Assembly (NCBI RefSeq): GCF_017313105.1
Contig: NZ_JAFLND010000002.1
Location: 731,920 to 795,919 of the forward strand
Reading direction: 5' to 3'
Length of the DNA: 64,000 bases
DNA from: [Muricauda] lutisoli (nom. illeg.)
Lineage (GTDB): Bacteria > Bacteroidota > Bacteroidia > Flavobacteriales > Flavobacteriaceae
Shown: in pieces, positions 46,183 through 54,897 of the stretch
Numbering within the stretch: the stretch's first letter is position 1
Layout: each line of letters begins with the position of its first letter
The notes under the pieces: generated by a model
Seen by the model: only the letters and a program-made list of their open reading frames with translations
The model's database searches: none
What the model was told of the DNA's origin: nothing
Made by a program: the position numbers and the translations under genes

Positions 46183-46965
46183 ATGGATTTTGAAAACATT
46201 TACATTGAGGAAGAGAACAATTTGGCCACCATAACCATAAACAGACCCAAAAAGCTCAATGCCCTTAACAAAAGAACCATTGAAGAGCTCCATGTAGCTT
46301 TCAAGGAATTGGATGAGGACAATGAAACAAAAGTTATTATTATAACCGGAAGCGGTGAAAAGGCTTTTGTGGCAGGTGCTGATATTTCTGAATTTTCCGA
46401 TTATTCCGTTAAAGAGGGGCGTCAATTGGCCGCTGCAGGGCAACGGAAACTTTTCGATTTTGTTGAAAACCTTTCCACACCTGTTATTGCCGCTATTAAT
46501 GGTTTTGCTCTTGGTGGTGGATTGGAACTGGCCATGGCCAGCCATTTTAGGGTAGCCAGCAGCAATGCAAGAATGGGACTTCCCGAAGTGTCGTTGGGTG
46601 TTATCCCAGGTTATGGAGGTACCCAGCGGTTGCCCCAGTTGGTCGGAAAGGGCCGTGCCATGGAAATGATCATGACGGCGGGGATGGTTGATTCCGACAA
46701 AGCCTTCGGTTATGGATTGGTGAATCACGTTGTATCCAGTGAAGAATTGTTGCCATTTTGTAGAAAGATCGCAAGCAGGATATCGAATAATTCAGCCGTT
46801 GCCATAAAACACGCAATAAAAGCGGTAAATGCTGGTTTTAAGTATGACGCTGATGGCTATTCGGTGGAAATTGATGCTTTTGGCAGTTGTTTTGGTACCG
46901 ATGATTTTAAGGAAGGTACCACCGCGTTTTTGGAAAAACGTAAAGCCGATTTCCCTGGATCATGA
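46183..46965 (+). CDS. Enoyl-CoA hydratase/isomerase (crotonase family)
   Basis: A 260-residue crotonase. The oxyanion-hole loops are KAFVAGADISEFS (about residues 63-75) and GFALGGGLELA. The second catalytic acid is in the LPEVSLGVIPGYGGTQRLP segment, where both crotonase glutamates are conserved, so a hydratase role in beta-oxidation is likely. It follows the kinase by 42 bp. Confidence 0.93.
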   Translation: MDFENIYIEEENNLATITINRPKKLNALNKRTIEELHVAFKELDEDNETKVIIITGSGEKAFVAGADISEFSDYSVKEGRQLAAAGQRKLFDFVENLSTPVIAAINGFALGGGLELAMASHFRVASSNARMGLPEVSLGVIPGYGGTQRLPQLVGKGRAMEMIMTAGMVDSDKAFGYGLVNHVVSSEELLPFCRKIASRISNNSAVAIKHAIKAVNAGFKYDADGYSVEIDAFGSCFGTDDFKEGTTAFLEKRKADFPGS

Positions 46966-46989
46966 CCATTGGCTTAACCAAGCCAGACC

Positions 46990-48540
46990 ATGAAAAAAAA
47001 CCTATTACTACTTTGCTTTGTACTTGCAGGAATGGCGGTATACGCCCAAAAAATGCCTGTATCCTACGATTTTGGTGAAAAGTATCGCGACAGATATCGC
47101 TATTCCAACCTTGTTGCCATAGATGAAGACGATTCGGGCGGATATATTTTAGTTCGTGCTTACTACCAAGGATTGATCCTTAAACCCAAAGGATACCTTA
47201 TAGAAAAATACAACAGTGATTTGGAACTGGTATCCGAATACAACTATAAGCTAAAGGGACTGGATTTTCTGAACGCCTTTCTCAAAAATGGCCAGTTGAA
47301 CTTAATGTTCCTCAATTATAATGAGTTAAGTGGACAATACGAATATTGGGTACATACCAGCCCTATTATCGATTTTAATTTTAAGGAGAAGAAGCTGCTT
47401 TCCATCGCTTCAGAACAAGTGAACGATCCCGTAGGGAAAAACTACTATAATAGGGACTTTTCGAGAGGATTTACCACCGCCGTTCTTTTTGATGAAGATA
47501 AAAGTGGGTTTGTAATCAGTACACATCACAAAAGAGGGAAGAGCAACAAGCATATGATCCATATGTTCGATACGGCACTTAACAAAAAGTTCGAATACGA
47601 CTTTTCCGATGAGATAGAAGAAAAGAACTATGCCTTCGAAAATGTTGATTTTTCGCCGGACCTTTCAACCGCATATGTTGTCGGTAAGGCGTATTTTAAA
47701 AAGCGACGTTTTAGGGTGGATGAGAGAAAGTTTCAGTATGAGCTGATCAAGTTTTCACCATATGGCCACAAAACGCAGTCTTTCGTGGATCCAGGAAAAT
47801 ACCCGGAAGCACTGTATCCTGTTCTCATTCAGGATAAACTGGTGTGCGTGGGCTTTTATGCGGATAGAAAGGATAACCGGTACAACGGCATTGTCTATTT
47901 TGATACCAACCCCAACACCTTGGACATAAGGACACAAAAATATAATCCCTTCTCACAGCAGTTCATGGACGATAAATTTGGTCGTGAAGAGGATAAGGAC
48001 ATTAAAAATTTGGTTTTTAAAGGTGTGGAGGTAACCGATGAACAAGAGATTTTATTTAATGCGGAAGAGTATTTTGTAACTACCGGATTGGAAACAACAG
48101 GGGCTGGACAACGCGTGAAGATCGAGCGGTATCATTACAACGACATTGTCAGTGTTAAACTAGGCCGAAACGGTACTATGGAATGGGCACGCAACATTAA
48201 TAAAACAGAGGTTACACAAGGTGATGGAGCCTATGCATCCTATAGTTCTTATTGTAAAGATGGCAGCACTTATTTCTTTATCTGTACTTCTGCGGAAAAC
48301 CCACAACTCATCAATAAAGAACGTTTGATTTTTAAGCAAGGATTCAGTCGTAACCGAAATGTTTTCATGATTTCTTTGGATGAAAATGGTGTTATGGATT
48401 ATGAAAAGATCATAGATCAGCAAGAAGCCAGATTACCGTTCATGGTTTCCAAACCACTTAAGGACCAGAGCCAGGATAAAATGCTTTTCTACGCTAAAAG
48501 AGGGAGCAGAAAACAATTGGTGAAAGTGGATTTCAAATAA
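46990..48540 (+). CDS. Secreted protein of unknown function
   Basis: A 516-residue exported protein with signal peptide MKKNLLLLCFVLAGMAVYAQ. I recognise no domain. The body is rich in Tyr, Asp, Lys and Gly in repeating strand-like blocks (IDEDDSGGYILVRAYYQ, SPDLSTAYVVGKAY, KIERYHYNDIVSVKL), which suggests a propeller-like or beta-rich fold. It starts 24 bp after the crotonase gene. A hairpin with a T tract at 48788 probably ends its transcript, with a repeat copy in between. Confidence 0.75.
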   Translation: MKKNLLLLCFVLAGMAVYAQKMPVSYDFGEKYRDRYRYSNLVAIDEDDSGGYILVRAYYQGLILKPKGYLIEKYNSDLELVSEYNYKLKGLDFLNAFLKNGQLNLMFLNYNELSGQYEYWVHTSPIIDFNFKEKKLLSIASEQVNDPVGKNYYNRDFSRGFTTAVLFDEDKSGFVISTHHKRGKSNKHMIHMFDTALNKKFEYDFSDEIEEKNYAFENVDFSPDLSTAYVVGKAYFKKRRFRVDERKFQYELIKFSPYGHKTQSFVDPGKYPEALYPVLIQDKLVCVGFYADRKDNRYNGIVYFDTNPNTLDIRTQKYNPFSQQFMDDKFGREEDKDIKNLVFKGVEVTDEQEILFNAEEYFVTTGLETTGAGQRVKIERYHYNDIVSVKLGRNGTMEWARNINKTEVTQGDGAYASYSSYCKDGSTYFFICTSAENPQLINKERLIFKQGFSRNRNVFMISLDENGVMDYEKIIDQQEARLPFMVSKPLKDQSQDKMLFYAKRGSRKQLVKVDFK

Positions 48541-48577
48541 ATTGAATAGCCGTAATCAATCATAAAAACAATAAGTA

Positions 48578-48712
48578 GTCAGGTCGAGCGCAGTCGAGAA
48601 ATCCCATAAACAAAGTAATTTTTCACCCTTGCTGGCAAAGAGGAGATTCTTCACTTTGTTCAGAATGACACCATCTTCTTTCTTTGTGGACATTTGTGTA
48701 ATTCGTGTCAAC
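48578..48712. repeat. Dispersed intergenic repeat, copy A
   Basis: A ~135-bp element. It begins GTCAGGTCGAGCG and continues with GAGAAATCCCATAAACAAAG, GATTCTTCACTTTGTTCAG and AATGACA. It ends with TTTGTGGACATTTGTGTAAT then TCGTGTCAACC. It shares this order and wording with copies B and C, and its left and right segments are partly complementary. It has no reading frame. Confidence 0.8.
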
Positions 48713-48982
48713 CCTTATTTCTGAAGTGACAGCACACGACGATGGTTTTTAGACCATAAGAAAATAGATTGCCCAAAAGAGAAATTAAGGTCCCGGTTCG
48801 GGGCTTTTTTATTTCTCACATGCCAAAAAAAGAACGAAAACCCCCATAATAAAAATCGGTTATCAATTCGAATCCATCATTCATCAAACCAAAACCACCA
48901 TTGGTTAGTTATGCCCCAAAACCACCTTGCATCTGCAATACTTTTGAAGCCATTAACCCTTTTAATAATTAATAAAAAGTTT
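48713..48982. other. Leader region before the collagen-like lipoprotein gene
   Basis: This gap of 270 bp holds a terminator-type hairpin at 48788-48810 and an AT-rich stretch. A longer in-frame reading from 48911 precedes the lipoprotein signal peptide but does not look coding. Confidence 0.5.
48788..48810 (+). terminator. Terminator-like hairpin after copy A
   Basis: GTCCCG (48790-48795) and CGGGGC (48799-48804) pair, with one G-T, around a 3-base loop and run into six T. It probably ends the transcript of the upstream secreted-protein gene. Confidence 0.65.
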
Positions 48983-49666
48983 ATGAAAACATTAAAATTT
49001 TTAAGTATGGCCATCATGTGTATGGCAATGGTTTTGGTTTCTTGCACCGGTGATAAGGGAGAGACTGGACCTCAAGGAGAACAGGGAATCGCAGGAGTCG
49101 ATGGTGCCAATGGTAGTGATGGCGTTGATGGTGCCGATGGTGCGAGCTGCTGGGACCTTAACGGCAATGGTGTAGGAGATGCCGATGAAGACATTAACGA
49201 CGATGGCAACTTTGATGCATTGGATTGCCAAGGAACCGATGGTGTTGATGGCAATGCAAATGTTCAGATATTTGATATAGATGTTACTGACTCTTCAGGA
49301 AGTAGCCTATTATTTAATATACCAATAGATCCTGCTGCCCTACCAAATTATGCCATGCTTTTCTATCTAAAGAATCTGGGAGGTTTAGTTTATTCTGTAC
49401 CGGGCCCAATGGACGGGAACAATTACTATTCAAGATTATATTATGATGAAAATGACAGCACAGGTACGATTAGGTTCTATAACAATAGTGACGACACAGC
49501 CTATAATGTAGCGGCAGGATATTTTACCAATTTAAGGATAATTGCCATAGAAACTACGACTGGTGCTAAAAATGGTCAACAGAGCATTATGGACGAACTT
49601 AAAGCTGCTGGAATAGATGCCGACGACTATGATGCTGTAGCTGAATATTTTGGTTTGGATAAATAA
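48983..49666 (+). CDS. Collagen-like lipoprotein with calcium-loop-like insert
   Basis: A 227-residue lipoprotein (lipobox LVSC, Cys about 20) starting at ATG 48983. About eleven Gly-X-Y triplets follow (GETGPQGEQGIAG and GSDGVDGADG, among others). Then comes a Cys-bracketed pair of Asp/Asn-rich loops (CWDLNGNGVGDADE and DINDDGNFDALDC) that resemble dockerin or EF-hand calcium loops. The last ~130 residues are beta-rich and unrecognised. It is probably exposed at the outer membrane. Repeat copies A and B flank it, and a terminator follows. Confidence 0.85.
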   Translation: MKTLKFLSMAIMCMAMVLVSCTGDKGETGPQGEQGIAGVDGANGSDGVDGADGASCWDLNGNGVGDADEDINDDGNFDALDCQGTDGVDGNANVQIFDIDVTDSSGSSLLFNIPIDPAALPNYAMLFYLKNLGGLVYSVPGPMDGNNYYSRLYYDENDSTGTIRFYNNSDDTAYNVAAGYFTNLRIIAIETTTGAKNGQQSIMDELKAAGIDADDYDAVAEYFGLDK

Positions 49667-49718
49667 GTAAAGGATATTTTTTTGCCCTCTGATCGAGGCA
49701 ACCTGACCATTAACTAAA

Positions 49719-49743
49719 AGCTGGGCAAATGCCCGGCTTTTTT
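49719..49743 (+). terminator. Terminator of the collagen-like lipoprotein gene
   Basis: AGCTGGGC (49719-49726) and GCCCGGCT (49731-49738) form an 8-bp stem with one G-T pair and a 4-base loop. A T tract follows (49738-49743). Confidence 0.8.
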
Positions 49744-49822
49744 ATTTGGCAATGTAAGATTCCAAGATCAAAAATTTTTTTTTGAAAATTGGAGTAATTT
49801 GTGTCATCCTTTATTTCTGAAG

Positions 49823-49957
49823 TGTCATTTCGAACGGATTTGAGAAATCTTATAAACAAAGTAATTTTTCACCCTTGCTGCCAAGGTATAGATTCTTCAC
49901 TTCGTTCAGAAAGACATCATCTTCTGTCTTTGTGGACATTTGTGTAATTCGTGTCAA
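49823..49957. repeat. Dispersed intergenic repeat, copy B
   Basis: The left end TGTCATTTCGAACG and the right segment CGTTCAGAAAGACA are nearly inverted complements. The interior reads GAGAAATC, ATAAACAAAGTAATTTTTCA and GATTCTTCACTTCGTTCAG, followed by the same TTTGTGGACATTTGTGTAAT tail as copy A. The bases just left of it (TTATTTCTGAAGTG) also recur at the right of copy A. Confidence 0.8.
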
Positions 49958-50094
49958 CCTTTACTAGGTTGATCATTTTGGTTGTTTGTTGTCCATTAAT
50001 CCTTTACCCTTTGCCCTTTACCAAAAACACCGCTCCTCCATGTCCCAAATGCACTCCATAGGACAGAGCCTATAGTTAATCGATAATGATAAAC
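49958..50094. other. Spacer between copy B and the radical SAM gene
   Basis: This gap contains the run ATCCTTTACCCTTTGCCCTT, a low-complexity sequence, and no gene. It leads to the direct repeat and -7 box of the radical SAM gene. Confidence 0.5.
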
Positions 50095-50127
50095 GGAATA
50101 AATCCATATATTTGGAATAAATCCATA
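50095..50127 (+). promoter_or_regulatory. -7 box within a 14-bp direct repeat at the radical SAM gene start
   Basis: GGAATAAATCCATA occurs at 50095-50108 and again at 50114-50127, a 19-bp period. TATATTTG (50107-50114) between them matches TAnnTTTG. The second copy ends 2 bp before the ATG at 50130, so a protein bound here could block transcription or initiation. Whether the -7 box is used is not known. Confidence 0.4.
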
Positions 50128-50129
50128 AA

Positions 50130-51203
50130 ATGTTGTCCAAAGAATTTTTGAAAGGAAGGGGAGCACAAAAGAATACGAGCAACAGGTTTTTAGAACATGT
50201 GTTCGAAACACGTGATGACTTTTTGGAATTCTGCAGGCTGGAAGGTGAAGAAGCGGAAAGCAACAAAACCAAATACATTCCCATTTTCCCAAAGACCATT
50301 GTTAACAAAGTCGATAGTCCAGATGTTGGAATGATGTATTCCATGAACCCCTACCAAGGTTGTGAACATGGCTGTATTTACTGCTACGCGAGAAATACCC
50401 ACGAGTATTGGGGCTATAGTGCCGGACTGGATTTTGAACGAAGCATATTGGTCAAGAAATCAGCACCAGAGCTTTTGGAGGCCAAAATCAAGCACAAAAA
50501 ATGGAAGGCACAGACCATTGTGTTATCAGGGAACACCGATTGTTATCAGCCAGCGGAACAAAAGTTTGGAATTACGCGTAAATGCCTCGAAGTGTTTTTA
50601 AAGTACAAACATCCCGTGGGCATCATTACAAAAAATTCCTTGGTATTAAGGGACCTCGATATCTTAAAAGAATTAAATGAACACCAATTGGTGGGTGTGA
50701 ATGTTTCGGTGACCACATTATCGGAAAAAACAAGAAGGATACTGGAACCAAGAACTGCATCGATAGGTAAGCGTTTACAGACCATAAAAACACTCTCCGA
50801 AAACAACATCCCGGTCAACGCCATGTTGGCCCCCATTATTCCAGGAATTAATTCCCACGAACTATTGCCACTGGCCAAAGCTGTCGCCGACGATGGTGCA
50901 CTATCTTTTGGGCTTACGGTGGTTAGGCTCAACGGGGCCATCGGACAACTGTTTTCAGATTGGATAAAGAAGACCATGCCCGATAGGGCCGAAAAAGTAC
51001 TCCATCAAATTCAGGATTGCCACGGAGGAACCGTAAATGATAGCCGTTTTGGTACAAGAACAAAAGGAGAAGGGAAAATCGCGGAGCAAATACACGAAAT
51101 GGCTCAAATAGCCAAAAAACGCTACTTTAAGGGGAAAACCTTTCCACCTTTAAACAGCGAACTCCATGAACAATACAAAGATGGGCAGATGAAATTGTTT
51201 TAA
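50130..51203 (+). CDS. PA0069-type radical SAM protein
   Basis: A 357-residue radical SAM enzyme of the PA0069/Rv2578c group. The [4Fe-4S] cluster motif is C-x3-C-x2-C in QGCEHGCIYCYARNTHEYWG at residues ~75-95. Conserved features after it are the ILVKKSAPELLEAKI segment and LSGNTDCYQPAEQK. Substrate and product are unknown; relatives share sequence with spore photoproduct lyase (SplB). Repeat copy C begins 35 bp after its stop. Confidence 0.92.
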   Translation: MLSKEFLKGRGAQKNTSNRFLEHVFETRDDFLEFCRLEGEEAESNKTKYIPIFPKTIVNKVDSPDVGMMYSMNPYQGCEHGCIYCYARNTHEYWGYSAGLDFERSILVKKSAPELLEAKIKHKKWKAQTIVLSGNTDCYQPAEQKFGITRKCLEVFLKYKHPVGIITKNSLVLRDLDILKELNEHQLVGVNVSVTTLSEKTRRILEPRTASIGKRLQTIKTLSENNIPVNAMLAPIIPGINSHELLPLAKAVADDGALSFGLTVVRLNGAIGQLFSDWIKKTMPDRAEKVLHQIQDCHGGTVNDSRFGTRTKGEGKIAEQIHEMAQIAKKRYFKGKTFPPLNSELHEQYKDGQMKLF

Positions 51204-51238
51204 TACAATGGAGCAATGAGTAATGAGCAATGAAGATA

Positions 51239-51377
51239 TGTCATTTCGAGCGAGTTTGCGACGAGAAATCCCATAAACAAATGAACCCTCACCTTTGATG
51301 CCAAGGTGGAGCTTCTTCACTTCGTTCAGAATGACATGACCTTCTGTCTTTGTGGGAATTTGTGTAATTCGTGTCAA
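51239..51377. repeat. Dispersed intergenic repeat, copy C
   Basis: A ~139-bp copy with the left end TGTCATTTCGAGCG, interior GAGAAATCCCATAAACAAAT, CTTCTTCACTTCGTTCAG then AATGACA, and the TTTGTGTAATTCGTGTCAAG tail. The ends are inverted near-complements (TGTCATTTCGAGCG against CGTTCAGAATGACA). It lies between the convergent radical SAM and Gfo/Idh/MocA genes. Confidence 0.8.
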
Positions 51378-51399
51378 GCCAAGCATTATAAAAACAAAA

Positions 51400-51424
51400 A
51401 ATGGCCCTGTTTAGGGGCCATTTT
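51400..51424. terminator. Bidirectional terminator between convergent genes
   Basis: AATGGCCC (51400-51407) and GGGCCATT (51415-51422) form a perfect 8-bp stem with a 7-base loop, with an A tract on the left and TTTT on the right. It serves the rightward radical SAM and leftward oxidoreductase genes. Confidence 0.75.
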
Positions 51425-51452
51425 CCAATACTGTTATTTATTGATCTATTAA

Positions 51453-52874
51453 TTACAGTTCCCAACCTTCGCGGTAATCTCTGGTTACCCAGTCGTTTGC
51501 CTTTTCGTAGTTGGTAATCTTCATATTGTCACCGTCCCAGAACAATTTTCTTCTTCCTGGAAAAGCATAAGGTGCCCAATCACCGACTTTTTTACCTTCT
51601 TTCAGTTCTTTGTATTGATAAGCTTTTACGGCTAGGTTACCCATGAGCACGGTCTCTGTCAATCGACCGGCTTTTTCAAAATTGGAAGAGGTCGGTGTAC
51701 CATTTTGGCAACCATCCACAAAATTGGCAAAGTGACCTCCAATACCTCCGGGAACCCTTGGGTATTTTGGTTCCGGGGCGTTATAGAGACCCATCATTTC
51801 TGAAGGCAATAATCTGGCATTTTGAGAATACGTATCACAGACCAAGATTCCTTTGTCTCCATAAATTACGGTGCCACCACCAGTGTCACCAATGGTTTCA
51901 TCGTCTTTGAGTTCGTCCGGTAGGTTGGGTTTTAATCCCCCATCGTACCAATTCAAGGCAATATCACCGTGTTCTTCATGCTCGAATTTTAAGTGTATTT
52001 TGGAAGAAGGTGGACAAGAATGGCTGTAATCTGCCTCCACAAAATCATCTACCCAAACCGTTGTACAACTTGCCTCCGCCTCAGTTGGATATCCAAGATC
52101 CAATATACTAAATGGTGTTTCCATAATATGGCATCCCATATCACCTAGAGCTCCGGTACCAAAATCCCAGAATCCTCTCCATTTAAAAGGAAGATAAGCA
52201 TCGTTATAATCTCTCATTTTTGCTGGGCCTAACCAAAGGTCCCATTCCAATTCTCTTGGAATACGGTCTCTTTTTGTTGGCATGGGCACTCCTTGTGGCC
52301 ATACAGGACGGTTGGTCCAACAATCTATGGTATGTACGTTTCCAATTATGCCAGACTCTACCCATTCACGAGCTATTCGGCTACCATCGCTGGAGGCTCC
52401 CTGGTTCCCCATTTGGGTTACAATGCCATTTTCTTTAGCAGTTTTGGTCATTAACCGTGCCTCATAAATATTATGGGTAAGTGGCTTTTCCACGTAAGCA
52501 TGTTTTTTTTCGCGCATAAATGGTAAAGCTATGGTAGCATGGGTATGGTCCGGCGTAGCCACGGCTATGGCATCAATGTCGTTCAGGTGTTTGTCAAAAA
52601 CCTTTCGAAAGTCCTTATATCGTTTTACATCCGGAAACTGTTCGTAGGTTTCTTGGGCACGACGGTCATCCACGTCGCAGAACGATACGAATTTCACTCT
52701 TCCGGTGTCGTTCAAGCCATTGATTACATTATTTCCCCTTCCTCCAACACCAAAAGCACCTACATACAAGGTGTCGCTTGGGGGAATATGGGTTTTACCT
52801 AAAACATGACTGGGAACAATGGAAAAAGCAGCTGAAGCGGCTGCCGTATTCTTGATGAACTTTCTTCTTTGCAT
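51453..52874 (-). CDS. Gfo/Idh/MocA-family oxidoreductase, Tat-exported
   Basis: A 473-residue NAD(P)-dependent oxidoreductase with a genuine twin-arginine leader (QRRKFIKNTAAASAAF). The Rossmann motif is GAFGVGGRGNNV, and EKPLTH (Lys130) is intact, unlike its paralog at 35323. GDMGCHIMETPFSI and the C-terminal YREGWEL are visible. It is probably active in the periplasm on sugars or inositols. Monocistronic, with a terminator at 51400. Confidence 0.92.
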   Translation of the reverse strand: MQRRKFIKNTAAASAAFSIVPSHVLGKTHIPPSDTLYVGAFGVGGRGNNVINGLNDTGRVKFVSFCDVDDRRAQETYEQFPDVKRYKDFRKVFDKHLNDIDAIAVATPDHTHATIALPFMREKKHAYVEKPLTHNIYEARLMTKTAKENGIVTQMGNQGASSDGSRIAREWVESGIIGNVHTIDCWTNRPVWPQGVPMPTKRDRIPRELEWDLWLGPAKMRDYNDAYLPFKWRGFWDFGTGALGDMGCHIMETPFSILDLGYPTEAEASCTTVWVDDFVEADYSHSCPPSSKIHLKFEHEEHGDIALNWYDGGLKPNLPDELKDDETIGDTGGGTVIYGDKGILVCDTYSQNARLLPSEMMGLYNAPEPKYPRVPGGIGGHFANFVDGCQNGTPTSSNFEKAGRLTETVLMGNLAVKAYQYKELKEGKKVGDWAPYAFPGRRKLFWDGDNMKITNYEKANDWVTRDYREGWEL

Positions 52875-52937
52875 TTTGTTTAGTTTGATTTATGTGAATC
52901 CCTAAGATACAAAAAAGAGCAAGAGCACTGTTATGGA

Positions 52938-53597
52938 CTATTCTTTGCCATGCCACTCTTTGTAAAACTGTTCCAGATACTTCAGCATGAACAGGTGCCG
53001 TTCCTCGGCCAGTTTTTTTCCTGTTTCGGTGTTCATTTTATCCTTCAGCAACAATAGCTTCTCATAAAAATGGTTGATGGTGGGAGCAGTGGATTTTTTG
53101 TACTCCTCTTTGGTCATGTTCGGTTGTGGTGGAACAGCTGGATTGTAGAGTTCCCTGTTTTTAAAACCTCCGTAGTTGAATGCCCTGGCAATCCCAATAG
53201 CTCCAATAGCATCCAAACGGTCGGCATCTTGTACTATGTGAAGCTCCTTAGAGCTAAACCTTGTTCCATCCCTTTCCAAACTATTTTTAAAGGACATGTG
53301 CTTGATGATGTTGACTACATGTTCGATGGTCTTCTCCGCAACGGATTCGGATTCCAGAAAGTTTCTGGCCATTTTTGGTCCTATATTTTCATCCCCATCA
53401 TGGAATTTTGGGTCAGCAATATCATGAAGCAGTGCCGCCAGTTGAACAATCAAGGAATCTCCCTTTTCATGTTCCAACAATAATTTGGAGGTGTTATAAA
53501 CACGTTCAATATGGAACCAATCGTGACCCCCTTCCGCGTTTTTCAGTTCGCCCTTAACAAAATCAATGGTATGGTTTATCAATTGGTCTTCCTTCAT
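52938..53597 (-). CDS. HD-domain phosphohydrolase
   Basis: A 219-residue metal-dependent phosphohydrolase of the HD superfamily. Visible ligands are H25-D26 in GGHDWFHIERVY and the HD pair in LAALLHDIADPKFHDGDE at about residue 70, with VQDADRLDAIGAIG further on. The substrate is unknown (nucleotide or phosphate ester). It overlaps the acyltransferase gene by 4 bp and is translated after it. Confidence 0.92.
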   Translation of the reverse strand: MKEDQLINHTIDFVKGELKNAEGGHDWFHIERVYNTSKLLLEHEKGDSLIVQLAALLHDIADPKFHDGDENIGPKMARNFLESESVAEKTIEHVVNIIKHMSFKNSLERDGTRFSSKELHIVQDADRLDAIGAIGIARAFNYGGFKNRELYNPAVPPQPNMTKEEYKKSTAPTINHFYEKLLLLKDKMNTETGKKLAEERHLFMLKYLEQFYKEWHGKE

Positions 53598-54331
53598 AAT
53601 TCGGCATTGACCCCAGAAACAATCTGTTTTTCAATTCGGGCTATGAGTTCATCGGCGTTCCCGATGTTTTCAATGGGAGGATGTACATTGAAAGTTACAT
53701 GTGACCCCAGCCCCATCGGAAATTTGCCATAACCGAGCAACTTCCATGAGTTGTTTATGCTTATGGGGACGATCAATGCAGAGGGGGCATTTTTCATCAT
53801 CACTTTAAGTCCCGTGGTCCTAAAAGGTTTGGGAACTCCGTTTCTGCTGCGTGTGCCTTCAGGAAAAATAACCGCACTCCGGTTGTTCGCCTCAATATAT
53901 CCTGCCAACTTTTGAAGTTCTGCTATGGATTGCTTCGGGTCTTTTCTGTCGATCAAAGCAGAACCACCATGCCTTAGGTTGTACGATACACTTGGAATTC
54001 CCTTTCCCAGTTCAATTTTGCTCACAAATTTGGGATGGTACTTTCGCATATACCAGATAATCGGTGGTATATCGTACATGCTCTGGTGATTGGTGACAAT
54101 GATGAGCGGCCGATTGGTAGGGATATCTTGTTCGTTTTTAAAACTATATCGGGTTCCGAGCACATTGGTGCACCGCATAATGAACCAATTTAGTATGGAA
54201 ACACTTTTTTTATGCGCATTGTACCCGTATACGTTAAGGCAAACCCATTGAATGGGATGGAAAATGACCAGGACCAAACCAAACAGCAAAAAGAAAATGA
54301 TGGTGAGGGGGTACGATAACAGTTTTAGCAC
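53594..54331 (-). CDS. 1-acyl-sn-glycerol-3-phosphate acyltransferase
   Basis: PlsC-like acyltransferase of 245 residues, inner membrane. One or two hydrophobic segments lie at the N-terminus. The catalytic NHxxxxD motif is NHQSMYD (residues 81-87), and PEGTRSRNG (about residue 157) is the glycerol-phosphate-binding block. It makes phosphatidic acid from lysophosphatidic acid, and its acyl preference is unknown. It overlaps the HD gene by 4 bp. Confidence 0.94.
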   Translation of the reverse strand: MLKLLSYPLTIIFFLLFGLVLVIFHPIQWVCLNVYGYNAHKKSVSILNWFIMRCTNVLGTRYSFKNEQDIPTNRPLIIVTNHQSMYDIPPIIWYMRKYHPKFVSKIELGKGIPSVSYNLRHGGSALIDRKDPKQSIAELQKLAGYIEANNRSAVIFPEGTRSRNGVPKPFRTTGLKVMMKNAPSALIVPISINNSWKLLGYGKFPMGLGSHVTFNVHPPIENIGNADELIARIEKQIVSGVNAEL

Positions 54332-54360
54332 GGTTATATGTTTATTGATTGGCGTAAAAA

Positions 54361-54386
54361 TAAAAAAACCACCCTTTAAGGGGTGG
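54361..54386 (-). terminator. Terminator of the bacilliredoxin gene
   Basis: On the minus strand, arms over 54386-54381 and 54374-54369 (CCACCC with GGGTGG) form a 6-bp stem extended by two pairs. A T tract follows at 54368-54362. It lies between the bacilliredoxin and acyltransferase genes. Confidence 0.8.
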
Positions 54387-54412
54387 CCTTTCCATATCTT
54401 ATTTACTTGAAT

Positions 54413-54823
54413 TTAGCAAAATTCGTTGTAAGCTTCCATTAGGTTTTCCGCAATAAGTTCTGCAGGTCTTCCTTCAATATGGTGCCTTTCGATCATGTGA
54501 ACCAATTCTCCGTCTTTGAACAAGGCCATGCTTGGGGAAGAAGGAGGAAATGGGACCATGTGGTTTCTGGCCGTTGTAACAGCTTCCATGTCCACACCGG
54601 CAAAAACTGTGACCAGGTTATCTGGTGTTTTACTGTTTTGCAGGCTCAATTTGGCTGCTGGTCTTGCGTTGGCCGCTGCACAACCACAAACCGAATTCAC
54701 CACCACCAAGGTAGTTCCGTCCTTTTTTAAGGCATTTTCAACAGCTTCGCTTGTATGTAGTTCTTCAAACCCGGCTCCGGCCAAGTCTTCGCGCATAGGT
54801 TTTACCAATTCTTCTGGATACAT
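54413..54823 (-). CDS. Bacilliredoxin BrxA/BrxB
   Basis: A 136-residue thioredoxin-fold protein that reduces mixed disulfides with low-molecular-weight thiols. The active site is Cys46-Gly-Cys48 in SVCGCAAANARP; Bacillus YphP has the same CGC spacing. Flavobacteria are not classic bacillithiol users, although some Bacteroidetes make it, so the physiological thiol here is uncertain. A TATCTTTG -7 box (complement of 54846-54853) is upstream. Confidence 0.92.
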   Translation of the reverse strand: MYPEELVKPMREDLAGAGFEELHTSEAVENALKKDGTTLVVVNSVCGCAAANARPAAKLSLQNSKTPDNLVTVFAGVDMEAVTTARNHMVPFPPSSPSMALFKDGELVHMIERHHIEGRPAELIAENLMEAYNEFC

Positions 54824-54897
54824 AGACTTCTTTTTGATTTTGTTACAAAGATACAGTATTGTTGGGTTTTTTCATTACCCTTAACATTGCTTAAAGC

